Positions 9,392 to 17,942 of a stretch of DNA of 40,404 nucleotides are shown here, in pieces. Under the pieces are notes generated by a model. The model saw only the letters and a program-made list of their open reading frames with translations. It was not told the origin of the DNA and searched no databases. Each line of letters starts with the position of its first letter. The first letter of the stretch is position 1. Source of the DNA: Nitratiruptor sp. (GTDB taxonomy: Bacteria; Campylobacterota; Campylobacteria; Campylobacterales; Nitratiruptoraceae); NCBI GenBank assembly GCA_015494535.1, contig WGBC01000038.1, positions 1-40,404 of the forward strand, written 5' to 3'. The translations under genes were made by a program, and so were the position numbers.

Positions 9392-10294
9392 GAAGTTTTT
9401 CATGTTGCGCAGCGAGATAGTGCGTATGCGTCCAAGCGCCTCTTTGGTGTAGTATGCCATGTGTGGCGTATAGAGGATGTTAGGTTTTTGGATAAAGGAG
9501 AGAAAGTGTTGCGGTTTTGTGCGAAGCAACTCCTTTTCGTTTTCTATTACATCAAGGCCCAGTGCGTAAATGCTGTCAGATAGATACTCAAGCACCTCTT
9601 GGGCGATGATTTCACCACGTGCGATATTGATGATGCTTGCATCATTCTTGATGTGCTTAGCACTATCTCGATCGAGCATATGGTAGGTATCGGGTGTAAG
9701 TGGCACTGCAAACAGGATGAAATCCGCATTATCTAAGACTTCGGGATAGTTGCATTTTTTGATTTCCAATGCCTTACAAAACTCATCGTCAAAGTGTCTC
9801 GTATAGGCTTGTATCTGCATGCCGAAACTTTTGGCAATGGTAGCCACTTGCTTGCCGATACTGCCAAGCCCGATAATTGCGATAGTTTTGCCAAAAAGTT
9901 CATATCCCAAAAGATCTTTATAATGAAAATCTCCCTCTTTTGTTCTTTGAATGGCTTTGTAGGTTTTGCGAGAGATATTGAGTATGAGAGAAAACGCAAA
10001 CTCCGCTACTGCATATTTGGCATAGCCTTGAACATTGGAGACTATGATGCCTCTTTTCTTGCACGCTTCTATATCGATGTGATCGTATCCGGTGGATCTG
10101 GTCTGGATATAGCGAAGTTTTGGGAGCCTCTCCAACACATCTTGGGTGACGCGGGATCGGATGAAGATGGAGATCGCTTCGTATTCTTTGGGCTCTTTAA
10201 GAGCGTGGTTAATGTCTGTTGCGAAAATTTCCGCTGGAAGCGAAGAGAAAACCTTCGCACACTCCTTGTCAGCTTCGAAGATGGCTATTTTCAT
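9356..10294 (-). CDS. D-isomer-specific 2-hydroxyacid dehydrogenase
   Basis: A 312-residue NAD-dependent dehydrogenase of the D-lactate dehydrogenase type, interconverting a 2-oxoacid and a D-2-hydroxyacid. The nucleotide-binding motif is TIAIIGLGSIGKQVA in the middle of the chain. The catalytic Arg (INIARGEII), Glu (LGLDVIENE) and His (YTPHMAYYT) are all in place. D-lactate is the likeliest product by overall layout, but glycerate or other substrates cannot be excluded. The ATG overlaps the stop of the second microprotein, making it the last gene of the hisF operon. It overlaps the convergent RluA-family gene by 36 bases. Confidence 0.9.
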   Translation of the reverse strand: MKIAIFEADKECAKVFSSLPAEIFATDINHALKEPKEYEAISIFIRSRVTQDVLERLPKLRYIQTRSTGYDHIDIEACKKRGIIVSNVQGYAKYAVAEFAFSLILNISRKTYKAIQRTKEGDFHYKDLLGYELFGKTIAIIGLGSIGKQVATIAKSFGMQIQAYTRHFDDEFCKALEIKKCNYPEVLDNADFILFAVPLTPDTYHMLDRDSAKHIKNDASIINIARGEIIAQEVLEYLSDSIYALGLDVIENEKELLRTKPQHFLSFIQKPNILYTPHMAYYTKEALGRIRTISLRNMKNFLEGKEIDFVIG

Positions 10295-10389
10295 TTTTTC
10301 CCTTTGAACGTCACTACAATAAAACCTATCACGCCAACAAGTACGGTCCCTGCAATGATAAGCAACATCGCATTGTCAAGTGTTGTCAT
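10291..10389 (-). CDS. Single-TM microprotein 2 (32 aa), not in ORF track
   Basis: A 32-residue reading frame missed by the ORF track. It reads [19 protein letters not shown], continues as a hydrophobic segment, and ends in a basic TFKGKK tail. The hydrophobic part (about residues 8-27) is long enough for one membrane helix, and the positive tail suggests the C-terminus is cytoplasmic. Its start overlaps microprotein 1 by 14 bases, and its TGA shares bases with the ATG of the dehydrogenase. This tight overlap on both sides in a fully coupled operon is the main evidence that it is real. Function unknown. Confidence 0.65.
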   Translation of the reverse strand: MTTLDNAMLLIIAGTVLVGVIGFIVVTFKGKK

Positions 10390-10498
10390 CCTCTTCATGC
10401 TCCATATTGATTTTTACGAAAGCCACCACCATGAAAATAACAGAGATGACGAGTACCATAGCCATGATGAGCTCGTAGTTCTTAAATGGCACATCCAC
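10376..10498 (-). CDS. Single-TM microprotein 1 (40 aa, GTG start), not in ORF track
   Basis: A 40-residue frame with a GTG start seven bases after AAGGAG, an ideal ribosome site located inside the end of rlmN. The protein starts [19 protein letters not shown], has one predicted membrane helix (about residues 9-29) and ends in a strongly acidic tail (EHEEDD). It overlaps rlmN by 17 bases and microprotein 2 by 14. The tails of the two microproteins have opposite charge, so a hetero-pair is conceivable, but this is inference. No family recognised. Confidence 0.68.
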   Translation of the reverse strand: MDVPFKNYELIMAMVLVISVIFMVVAFVKINMEHEEDDNT

Positions 10499-11552
10499 TG
10501 CTCTTCTCCTTGAGTTGCCCGCAGGCTGCGCTTATATCGAGGCCTTTGGATTCTCGTATGGTACATAATATACCATGATCGAGTAAATAGCGCTGAAACT
10601 TCTCCACCCTCTCAGGTTCAGGCCTTTGAAAAGGAGATCCAGGATATGGATTGAAGTAGATGAGATTGACCTTGGCTTTGATGCCGTGCAGCAGTTTGAC
10701 CAATTTTTTAGCGGCTTTTATATCGTCGTTGAGATCTTTTATCACCAGATACTCAAACATCACCCTCTTTCGCTGATCGATCGGGAACTCTTTGACTGCT
10801 TGGATGACGCTTTCGATGTTGTAGGCTTTGTTGATGGGCATTAGTTTTTGGCGAAGCTCATCGTCTACCGCATGGAGGCTGATTGCCAAAAGCACTCCCA
10901 AATTCATTTCACCAAGTTTCTTGATCTTTGGTGCCAGACCGCTTGTAGATATGGTTTGGCGCCTAGGAGATATGGAGAGCCCAAACTCGTCGGAAAAGAT
11001 CTTGATGGCTTTCGCCACGTTTTCTAGATTGTCTAGCGGTTCGCCCATGCCCATGTAGACGATATTGACGCGCCTGTTTGCAGGGATTTTGTTTTGTTCG
11101 TAAATGGCGAGTACCTGTCCAACGATTTCACCTGGCGTGAGATTGCGAACGAAACCCCCCTTTGCTGTGAGGCAAAACTCGCACCCTACCTTGCAGCCAA
11201 CTTGCGAGGAGACGCAGATGGTGTATTTTGCCTCCTTGACGATGTTGCCCTCTTCGTCGCGCTCCTCTTTTTTCATCGGTAGCAGTACCGCCTCGATAGT
11301 GTGGCCGTCTTGCAAGCCAAAGAGATACTTCTTGCTGCCATCTTTGCTGATCTCTTCTTTTATGATTTTTGGTACCCCTATCGTGAAATCCTCTTGCAGT
11401 TTCGTACGCAGATCTTTTGGGATGTTGCTCATCTTCGCAAAATCGTCCACCCTCTTTTGGTAGATCCACTGAAATAGCTGCTTTGCACGAAAAGATGGCT
11501 TGATATTCTCACTCAACTCTTCACGCGTAAGATCAAGAATGTTTCTTCTCAA
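10482..11552 (-). CDS. rlmN: Dual-specificity RNA methyltransferase RlmN (23S rRNA A2503 / tRNA A37)
   Basis: A 356-residue radical-SAM enzyme that puts a C2 methyl on A2503 of 23S rRNA and on A37 of some tRNAs. The CxxxCxxC cluster motif is GCKVGCEFC, followed by [27 protein letters not shown] and SLHA blocks are also typical. The C-terminal SAACGQL holds the second catalytic Cys that carries the methyl group. The first codon is TTG with AAGGAG eight bases upstream. It overlaps the upstream phosphorylase-like gene by 20 bases and the downstream microprotein by 17. Confidence 0.96.
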   Translation of the reverse strand: MRRNILDLTREELSENIKPSFRAKQLFQWIYQKRVDDFAKMSNIPKDLRTKLQEDFTIGVPKIIKEEISKDGSKKYLFGLQDGHTIEAVLLPMKKEERDEEGNIVKEAKYTICVSSQVGCKVGCEFCLTAKGGFVRNLTPGEIVGQVLAIYEQNKIPANRRVNIVYMGMGEPLDNLENVAKAIKIFSDEFGLSISPRRQTISTSGLAPKIKKLGEMNLGVLLAISLHAVDDELRQKLMPINKAYNIESVIQAVKEFPIDQRKRVMFEYLVIKDLNDDIKAAKKLVKLLHGIKAKVNLIYFNPYPGSPFQRPEPERVEKFQRYLLDHGILCTIRESKGLDISAACGQLKEKSSGCAI

Positions 11553-12078
11553 AAAATCTGCTCCTTATGTAATCTTCTAGTTTTTGCATCGCTTTTTTGT
11601 AGTTGTTTCTATATGCTTCGTGTGCATTTTCGTCGCAATAGTTCGTGATGACAAAGATACCTCCAGCGGGTATTGCAAACTCTTTTGCCACCTGCATGAG
11701 CGCGAAAAACTCCATATTCTCCGCACCGATTTGCAGCTTTTGCATCAGCGGCCAATATTTTTTGGATGTGGTGATATAATTGGAGGAGTTTATCAATGTT
11801 TCATGTGAAACGTTGAGTCCCTCGTTCGTGATCACATTCTCTATGGGCGTATAGGAGTGTTTGTCCAAGAAGCTCAGCTCTATCTGCGTGGCACCTCTGC
11901 TCTGCACAATCTCGAAGAGTTTGTGCTCTCCATAGCTGCCGGCACTTCCAATGAAAAGCAAAAATTCGGGTTTATCAAAAAGGCAGAGCCTCGTGACGTT
12001 TATGGTGCTTTCGATGAGTCCTATGCCAATAGGGTGAGCGAAATCAAACTGCTCAGTCTTTCCTGCGCAAACTATCAT
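11533..12078 (-). CDS. Nucleoside phosphorylase / MTA-SAH nucleosidase-superfamily protein
   Basis: A 181-residue protein of the PNP/UDP phosphorylase superfamily, short for the family (nucleosidases are about 230). [11 protein letters not shown] matches the phosphate/ribose-site glycine block, and [14 protein letters not shown] matches the MExxA ribose-binding motif. Where hydrolases have the catalytic Asp in an SD pair, this protein has ITNYCDENA, an Asn as in some phosphorylases. It may act on purine nucleosides or on methylthioadenosine-like compounds; the substrate is open. It is coupled to hisF by an ATGA overlap. A parS-like site lies within its coding sequence. Confidence 0.72.
   Translation of the reverse strand: MIVCAGKTEQFDFAHPIGIGLIESTINVTRLCLFDKPEFLLFIGSAGSYGEHKLFEIVQSRGATQIELSFLDKHSYTPIENVITNEGLNVSHETLINSSNYITTSKKYWPLMQKLQIGAENMEFFALMQVAKEFAIPAGGIFVITNYCDENAHEAYRNNYKKAMQKLEDYIRSRFFEKKHS
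11797..11812. other. parS: parS-like site with two mismatches
   Basis: TGTTTCATGTGAAACG differs from the parS consensus at two of 16 positions (an inner CAC to CAT change and the final base). It lies in the phosphorylase-like gene, between the perfect site at 9138 and the one-mismatch site at 13097. Taken alone it would be weak; the clustering raises its credibility. Confidence 0.6.
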
Positions 12079-12839
12079 AGGCGAACCGGTATCCCTTCGT
12101 TTTTGAGATAGTGCTTGAGCTCTATTATGTCGATCTCTTTGTAGTGAAAGATGGAGGCTGCCAGGGCGGCGTCAGCTTCTCCGATGGTAAAAGCCTCTTT
12201 GATATGCTCCATCGTTCCAGCCCCTCCACTGGCTATCACTGGAATATCGACGGCTTCGCTGATAGCGCGAGTGAGTCCCAAATCGTAGCCAGCTTTCGTG
12301 CCATCAGCGTCCATACTGGTGAGCAAAATCTCCCCAGCGCCCCTATCGTAGACCTCTTTCGCCCAAGCAATGGCGTCCTTGCCGCTATCATAGCGCCCTC
12401 CCGCAGTGAAAACATGCCAGCCATCACCTACCCTCTTGGCGTCGATTGCAACCACGATGCATTGGCTACCGAAGCGTTTGGCGCTCTCGTCTATGAACTC
12501 TGGTTGCTTGACCGCTGCGGAGTTGATGCTCACTTTGTCGCAACCCACATTGAGAAGACTGTAGATATCCTCCAGTTTCCTGATCCCGCCGCCTACTGTT
12601 AGGGGAATGAAGACCTCCTTTGCCACCTCTTCTACGATATGGACTATCGTATCTCTATCCTCATAGGTGGCCGTGATGTCCAAAAAAGTGATCTCATCCG
12701 CCCCCTCTTCGTTGTAGCGTTTGGCTACTTCTACGGGATCGCCTGCATCTTTGAGCCCTACGAAATTGACGCCTTTGACAACGCGCCCTTTGTTTACATC
12801 AAGGCAAGGAATTATCCTCTTGGCGAAAAACTCCCGCAT
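12075..12839 (-). CDS. hisF: Imidazole glycerol phosphate synthase, cyclase subunit
   Basis: A 254-residue TIM-barrel enzyme that, with HisH, uses ammonia and PRFAR to form imidazole glycerol phosphate and AICAR in histidine synthesis. The N-terminal [19 protein letters not shown] carries the catalytic Asp, and the phosphate sites [11 protein letters not shown] and [10 protein letters not shown] are intact; [10 protein letters not shown] gives the second catalytic Asp. GGGGAG lies a few bases before the ATG. No other his gene is in the window. It heads a six-gene overlapping operon. Only 36 bases separate it from the divergent nth start, so its promoter probably lies within nth. Confidence 0.97.
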   Translation of the reverse strand: MREFFAKRIIPCLDVNKGRVVKGVNFVGLKDAGDPVEVAKRYNEEGADEITFLDITATYEDRDTIVHIVEEVAKEVFIPLTVGGGIRKLEDIYSLLNVGCDKVSINSAAVKQPEFIDESAKRFGSQCIVVAIDAKRVGDGWHVFTAGGRYDSGKDAIAWAKEVYDRGAGEILLTSMDADGTKAGYDLGLTRAISEAVDIPVIASGGAGTMEHIKEAFTIGEADAALAASIFHYKEIDIIELKHYLKNEGIPVRL

Positions 12840-12875
12840 TCACTCCCCTTAGATTTTTTGCTATTATACAATATT

Positions 12876-13535
12876 ATGAAAAGTGACCAGTTTTTAAAGA
12901 TTTTGGCGATTCTGGAGCAAGAATGCCCCAAATGGCAAGCCCCTGCCACGATGTTCGCCAAGCACTATGGCTATGAGCGTACGCCTTATACTATTTTGAT
13001 CTCTGCACTGCTGAGCTCACGCACTAAAGACGAGACCGCCTACGCGGCTGCTCATAGGCTCTTTGCGATTGCGAGAAGGCCTCAAGAGATGGTGAATGTT
13101 TCACGTGAAACTATCGAGCAAGCGATCTATCCTGTGGGCTTTTACAAGCAAAAAGCGCGTTTCATTCTCGCTCTTTCCCGGAAACTTTTGCACGATTTTA
13201 ATGGCCAAGTACCAGATAGCTTGGATGAGCTCGTGAAGCTTCCCGGCGTAGGTGTGAAGGTGGCCAAAATTGTGCTAGAAAAAGCTTTTTGCAAGCCCTA
13301 CATCGCGGTGGATGCGCATATCGCAAGACTATGCAGGCTTTGGGGAATAGCAGATAATGCCAAGGAGTGCGACAAAAAACTGCAAGAGCTAGTGCCGGAT
13401 AACAAGAAGAGAGGATGCAACCAGACTTTGGTCTCTTTTGGGCAGGCAATCTGCAGAGTCAAAAAGCCGCTTTGCCACATCTGCCCCATCAAGGAGAGAC
13501 TAGGAAGTTTCGGTATAGTATGCCAGGAGTATTGA
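12876..13535 (+). CDS. nth: Endonuclease III (DNA glycosylase/AP lyase)
   Basis: A 219-residue HhH-GPD glycosylase that removes oxidised pyrimidines and nicks the abasic site. The helix-hairpin-helix and catalytic Lys are in LPGVGVKVAKIV and the catalytic Asp in AVDAHIARL. The Fe-S loop is odd: C-x6-C-x2-C is present (CRVKKPLCHIC), but the fourth Cys comes 12 residues later (FGIVC) instead of about five. The track's first 79 codons run antisense through hisF; I start at the ATG at 12876, which fits the family length. No ribosome site precedes it, and TATACA/TACAAT sits only 4-6 bases upstream, so the transcript may be leaderless. It contains a parS-like site. Confidence 0.92.
   Translation: MKSDQFLKILAILEQECPKWQAPATMFAKHYGYERTPYTILISALLSSRTKDETAYAAAHRLFAIARRPQEMVNVSRETIEQAIYPVGFYKQKARFILALSRKLLHDFNGQVPDSLDELVKLPGVGVKVAKIVLEKAFCKPYIAVDAHIARLCRLWGIADNAKECDKKLQELVPDNKKRGCNQTLVSFGQAICRVKKPLCHICPIKERLGSFGIVCQEY
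13097..13112. other. parS: parS site with one mismatch
   Basis: TGTTTCACGTGAAACT matches the parS palindrome at 15 of 16 positions; only the last base differs. It lies within nth, where it encodes part of NVSRET. Confidence 0.85.
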
Positions 13536-13602
13536 CATATTTATCAAAAAGCGTTATATTTTAGCAGTTTTTCAGTAAACTTAAGCTAATATAAGGTTAA
13601 TT

Positions 13603-14424
13603 TTGCAAGTTCGAGCGAAGAAAAAATTTGGCCAAAATTTCTTGAAAGATCGGTCGGTTTTAGAGAAGATCATCCAATCGATGCCCAAGAGTGACAATGT
13701 TGTCGCCGAGATTGGGCCTGGATTAGGTGATTTGACGCAAGAGCTATTGAAGATTAAAGATGTGATAGCTTTTGAGATCGATACGTCTCTATGCCATCTG
13801 TTGCGCAAAAAGTTTGCCAAAGAGATTGAAAGCAAAAGATTGCAACTTATCTGCACAGATGTCATAGAGCATTGGAAGCAAAATCTTCTGGATAGAAGAT
13901 ATGATCTCGTAGCCAACCTACCCTATTACGTAGCTACCAATATAGTGATCAAGGCCTTGATGGACGAGAATTGCGACACTATCTTGGTGATGCTACAAAA
14001 AGAGGTGGCGAAGAAATTTAGTGCGCAAGAGGGGGAGCGAGAGTTTTCTGCACTCAGCGTTTTGGCTCGAAGCGCGGGGGATGTGAGGATAGTTTGCAGT
14101 GTAAAACCTGAAGCGTTCACTCCACCGCCAAAAGTCGATTCTGCGGTATTATTGATAAAAAAGCAAAAAAGCCTAAGCGATCCAGAATTTATGGAATTTT
14201 TGAAAAGGGCTTTTTCGCAACCCCGCAAAAGGCTTCTCAAAAACCTCTCAACGCACTATCCAAAAGAGATCGTAGAAGAGATCTTCTCTACCCTTGGGAT
14301 TGCTTCCAATATTCGACCTCACGAAGCTAGCACATCTATCTATCACCAAATATATGCACAGTTAAAGGAGAAGATAGATGCAGCAACAAAAGCAATCCCA
14401 GCCTCAGCCCCAACAACAAAGTAG
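13603..14424 (+). CDS. rsmA: 16S rRNA (A1518/A1519-N6) dimethyltransferase
   Basis: A 273-residue KsgA/RsmA enzyme that dimethylates two adenosines near the 3' end of 16S rRNA during small-subunit assembly. It begins KKKFGQNFLKDRSV, has the SAM motif EIGPGLGDLTQELL, and the catalytic NLPYYVATNI; the C-terminal helical domain includes SQPRKRLLKNL. The start is a TTG with AAGG six bases before it; no ATG is available before the conserved N-terminus. The last 47 bases also encode the start of RNase J in another frame, so its tail (ATKAIPASAPTTK) is probably not conserved. Confidence 0.96.
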   Translation: MQVRAKKKFGQNFLKDRSVLEKIIQSMPKSDNVVAEIGPGLGDLTQELLKIKDVIAFEIDTSLCHLLRKKFAKEIESKRLQLICTDVIEHWKQNLLDRRYDLVANLPYYVATNIVIKALMDENCDTILVMLQKEVAKKFSAQEGEREFSALSVLARSAGDVRIVCSVKPEAFTPPPKVDSAVLLIKKQKSLSDPEFMEFLKRAFSQPRKRLLKNLSTHYPKEIVEEIFSTLGIASNIRPHEASTSIYHQIYAQLKEKIDAATKAIPASAPTTK

Positions 14425-16204
14425 GAACCAGCAAAAAAGCCAGCAAAAGCGCTACAACGGCGGAGTCTATAAAGATATAAAAAAGGCGATCGCAGCTAAT
14501 GAGCGGATGCAGCAATCGCGCCTCACCCCAAAAATCAACACCAAAACCAATGCAAAAGTGCGCATCACGCCCTTAGGAGGATTAGGAGAGATAGGGGGCA
14601 ACATCACCGTCTTTGAGACAGAAAAAAGCGCAATAGTTGTAGATGTGGGGATGAGCTTCCCTACGGAGGATATGCATGGCGTCGATATCTTGATACCAGA
14701 TTTTAGCTACTTAAGAGAAATAAAGCACAAAATCCACGGTATCGTCATCACGCACGCCCATGAGGATCATATTGGAGCGGTGCCCTACCTTTTCAAAGAG
14801 ATGCAATTTCCAATATATGGCACGCCGCTGCCTCTAGGCATGATTGCCAATAAGTTCGACGAACATGGACTCCGCCAACACAAAAGCTATTTTCGCTACG
14901 TGGAGAAGAGAAAGCCCATAAAAATAGGCGATTTTGAGGTGGAGTGGATGCATATCACCCACTCTATCATCGATGCCTCCTCTTTGGCCATCACCACGGA
15001 AGCTGGCACTATCATACATACGGGGGATTTTAAAATCGATCACACCCCAATCGATGGTTATCCGGCGGATTTGCACAGGCTTGCCTATTATGGAGAGAGA
15101 GGGGTGCTTCTTTTGATGAGCGACTCCACCAACTCCCACAATCCCGGCATCACCAAATCGGAAGCAAGCGTTGGCCCAACATTTGATCTGCTCTTTTCCA
15201 GAGCCAAAGGAAGAGTACTCATGAGCACCTTTTCCTCCAACATCCATAGGGTCTACCAAGCCATCGAACACGGCATCAAATACAATAGAAAAGTCTGCAT
15301 CATCGGCAGATCCATGGAAAAAAACCTCGATATCGCCATGGAGCTTGGCTATGTGAAGCTGCCGCAAAACATTTTCATCGAGCCGCACGAGCTTGGAAAA
15401 TACAGGGATGACGAGATTTTGATAGTGACCACCGGCAGCCAAGGCGAGGCGATGAGCGCTTTGTATCGTATGGCCACCAACGAGCACCGCCACGTAAAAA
15501 TCAAGCCAAGCGATACCATCATCCTCTCGGCCAAGGCGATTCCTGGCAATGAGCGTAGCGTCTCGAGCCTCATCAACTTCATCCAAAAGTGCGGAGCGAC
15601 CGTGGCGTATCAGGATTTTAGCGAGATTCACGTATCGGGACACGCCGCCCAAGAGGAGCAAAAGCTCATGATTCGCCTTACGAAGCCAAAATTTTTCCTA
15701 CCTGTTCATGGTGAATACAATCACCTCATGAAGCACAAAGATACCGCGGTCAAATGTGGCATTCCCGAACGTAATATCTACCTCATGAGCGATGGGGATC
15801 AGATAGAGGTGACGCCAAAATATATGAAGAAAGTCAAAAGCGTGCGCACAGGCAAAGCCTACATCGACAATCAACTTGGAGAAGAGATTGAGAGCGACGT
15901 GGTGATTGACAGGCAAAAGATGGCGACGGAGGGAATCGTCATCATCATTGCGCAGATTTCCAAAGATACTAAGAAGTTTATCAGCAAGCCAAAAGTGAGC
16001 AGCTTCGGGCTCGTGGCAGACAGGAAGGACAAAGAGTTCGAGCAAGAGATCAGCACTCTTTTAGAGCAGTTTTTGATGAACAAGCCAGAGCTTGTGGATG
16101 CGCCCAAAAAGCTAGAAAACGACTTTAGGCAGGTGGTGCGTAAACATATCTTTAGAAAGTACAAAAAGTATCCCACTATTGTGCCGACGCTTTTTATCAT
16201 GTAG
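14378..16204 (+). CDS. rnj: Ribonuclease J
   Basis: A 608-residue metallo-beta-lactamase/beta-CASP ribonuclease, the main 5'-3' exo- and endonuclease of mRNA decay in Campylobacterota. Metal ligands are in HAHEDHIGAVPYL and HTGDFKIDH; LMSDSTN, GRSMEKN and HVSGHA are further family motifs. The first 30 or so residues are a Gln-rich low-complexity head (QQQKQSQPQPQQQ). H. pylori RNase J also has an N-terminal extension, a much longer one as I recall. An AAAGGAG site lies inside ksgA seven bases before the ATG. The gene overlaps ksgA by 47 bases, joining ribosome maturation and RNA decay in one operon. Confidence 0.97.
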   Translation: MQQQKQSQPQPQQQSRNQQKSQQKRYNGGVYKDIKKAIAANERMQQSRLTPKINTKTNAKVRITPLGGLGEIGGNITVFETEKSAIVVDVGMSFPTEDMHGVDILIPDFSYLREIKHKIHGIVITHAHEDHIGAVPYLFKEMQFPIYGTPLPLGMIANKFDEHGLRQHKSYFRYVEKRKPIKIGDFEVEWMHITHSIIDASSLAITTEAGTIIHTGDFKIDHTPIDGYPADLHRLAYYGERGVLLLMSDSTNSHNPGITKSEASVGPTFDLLFSRAKGRVLMSTFSSNIHRVYQAIEHGIKYNRKVCIIGRSMEKNLDIAMELGYVKLPQNIFIEPHELGKYRDDEILIVTTGSQGEAMSALYRMATNEHRHVKIKPSDTIILSAKAIPGNERSVSSLINFIQKCGATVAYQDFSEIHVSGHAAQEEQKLMIRLTKPKFFLPVHGEYNHLMKHKDTAVKCGIPERNIYLMSDGDQIEVTPKYMKKVKSVRTGKAYIDNQLGEEIESDVVIDRQKMATEGIVIIIAQISKDTKKFISKPKVSSFGLVADRKDKEFEQEISTLLEQFLMNKPELVDAPKKLENDFRQVVRKHIFRKYKKYPTIVPTLFIM

Positions 16205-16212
16205 GATAGGAG

Positions 16213-17175
16213 ATGGATTTTAGAAAAATCGCAAAAGAGGTCCTAGAGATCGAGGCTGAGGCGCTGCACGAGGCGCAAAGCCGCATAGATGAAAATATCA
16301 ATAAGGCTGTAGAGATTATTTACAATCTCAAAGGTAAGCTCATAGTCACAGGCGTGGGCAAGAGCGGACTTGTAGGGACAAAGATGGCTGCTACGTTCGC
16401 TTCCACGGGAACGCCAAGCTTCTTCATTCACCCTACCGAAGCTTTGCATGGTGATCTTGGTATGATTGGCAAGGATGATGGAGTTTTGGCTATCAGTTAC
16501 AGCGGAGAGAGCGAGGAGCTTATCAAGATTCTACCCCACATCAAGCGCTTCGATATCCCACTTATTGGCATGAGCAGCAAGAAGGACTCAACACTTGGGC
16601 GTTATAGCGACGTGTTTATATCAATAGCGGTGCCAAGGGAGGCTTGCCCTTTGCAAGCGGCTCCTACGGCTTCCACGACACTGACGATGGCGCTAGGCGA
16701 TGCTTTGGCTGTGTGCTTGATGAAAAAGAGAAATTTTCAAGTAAGCGATTTTGCCTCTTTTCATCCTGGAGGAAGTCTTGGCAGAAGGCTCTTCATCAAA
16801 GTCAAAGATCTCATGCGAACCGCCGATTTGCCGGTAATTCATGAGGATACGCCCCTTAAAGAGGCGATAGTGGTGATGAGCGAGGGAAAGCTTGGCAACG
16901 TGATCATTACCGATAAACAAAACCACGTCAAAGCGGTGCTCAGTGATGGGGATTTGCGCCGAGCGCTCATGCGAGAGGATTTTGATCTAAGCCAAAAGGC
17001 TATCGATTATGCCACGCTTGCCCCAAAAACGATCCAAGATGATGCCATTTTGGCAAGCGAAGCGCTCAAAATCATAGAGGATCACAAAATCCAGATGCTC
17101 ATCATAGTAGGTGAAGACCAAAAATTGCGAGGAGTGCTGCATATTCACGATCTCGTAGAGGCAGGGATACGATGA
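16213..17175 (+). CDS. kdsD: Arabinose-5-phosphate isomerase (KpsF/KdsD family)
   Basis: A 320-residue sugar-phosphate isomerase that converts ribulose-5-phosphate to arabinose-5-phosphate, the first step toward Kdo for lipopolysaccharide. The SIS domain comes first (GVGKSGLVGTKMAATFASTG, SYSGESEEL, ASTTLTMALGDALA), followed by two CBS domains in the last 120 residues (DLMRTADLPVIHEDTPL onwards). It starts eight bases after rnj and its stop overlaps the rluB-type gene, so it is part of the same operon. Confidence 0.95.
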   Translation: MDFRKIAKEVLEIEAEALHEAQSRIDENINKAVEIIYNLKGKLIVTGVGKSGLVGTKMAATFASTGTPSFFIHPTEALHGDLGMIGKDDGVLAISYSGESEELIKILPHIKRFDIPLIGMSSKKDSTLGRYSDVFISIAVPREACPLQAAPTASTTLTMALGDALAVCLMKKRNFQVSDFASFHPGGSLGRRLFIKVKDLMRTADLPVIHEDTPLKEAIVVMSEGKLGNVIITDKQNHVKAVLSDGDLRRALMREDFDLSQKAIDYATLAPKTIQDDAILASEALKIIEDHKIQMLIIVGEDQKLRGVLHIHDLVEAGIR

Positions 17176-17942
17176 GGCTCAACAAATATATATCCCACAA
17201 CACCACATATTCACGGCGCGAAGCCGACAGACTCATTGAGCAAGGTCTAGTGAAAGTTGGCAACAAGGTGGTCAAAGAGCCCTACTACGACGTGAAGCAA
17301 AACGATAAAGTCTATGTCAAGGGCAAGCTTATCAAGCCAAAGGCTGGCTACACCGTCATAGTCTACAACAAGCCAAAGGGCGAACTGGTCACCAAGAAGG
17401 ATCCCAGAGGCAGGAAGACCATCTACGATACGCTCCCTAGTAAATTTCGCCACTTTATCCCCGTTGGCAGGCTCGATTTTGCAAGCGAGGGGCTTTTGCT
17501 GCTGACAGATTCGCCTAAAGTAGCCAAAGCCTTGATGGAGGGGGATTTGCCTAGAGTTTATAATGTCAAAATCAAAGGCGAAGTGACTCCCCAGATGGAA
17601 GAGGCGATGCGAGAGGGGCTGGAGCTTGCAGATGCAAGGGCTGGCGGGCATGAAAAAAGCGATATTGTCGCTATGGAGTTTGCGCCATTTTTCGCCTACC
17701 GAATCGACAAAAACGCCCCCACCTACTCCAAGCTCAAGGTGGCTTTGACTGAAGGGAAAAACAGAGAGATTCGCAGATTTTTTGCCCATTTTGGCAAAGA
17801 TGTGCTAAACTTAAAGAGAGTGGAATATGGCTGGATCAAGCTCAATGCTTTGCCAACAGGCAAAACCAGGTATCTAAGCAAAAAAGAGTATGCGAAACTA
17901 CGAGAATTTTTAAAGGAATTTTATGACAAGAGTGAAGCTTAG
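17172..17942 (+). CDS. rluB: RsuA/RluB-family rRNA pseudouridine synthase
   Basis: A 256-residue enzyme with an N-terminal S4 RNA-binding domain (MRLNKYISHNTTYSRREADRLIEQGLVKV) and the catalytic block GRLDFASEGLLLLTD, containing the nucleophilic Asp. NREIRRFFAHFG is the usual C-terminal motif. It modifies rRNA; whether the target is 23S (RluB/E-like) or 16S (RsuA-like) cannot be settled by eye, so the symbol is tentative. It overlaps kdsD (ATGA) and yjbQ (20 bases). I recall ksgA, rnj and an RsuA-like gene also being neighbours in C. jejuni. Confidence 0.9.
   Translation: MRLNKYISHNTTYSRREADRLIEQGLVKVGNKVVKEPYYDVKQNDKVYVKGKLIKPKAGYTVIVYNKPKGELVTKKDPRGRKTIYDTLPSKFRHFIPVGRLDFASEGLLLLTDSPKVAKALMEGDLPRVYNVKIKGEVTPQMEEAMREGLELADARAGGHEKSDIVAMEFAPFFAYRIDKNAPTYSKLKVALTEGKNREIRRFFAHFGKDVLNLKRVEYGWIKLNALPTGKTRYLSKKEYAKLREFLKEFYDKSEA

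Noticed and set aside
12639-12875. N-terminal 79 codons of the track's nth ORF
   Set aside because: They are antisense to hisF and extend beyond the family's normal N-terminus.
14834-15661. 275-codon minus-strand ORF within rnj
   Set aside because: Antisense shadow of RNase J with no recognisable domain or ribosome site; the same applies to other long shadow ORFs, for example 7814-8416 and 9794-10513.
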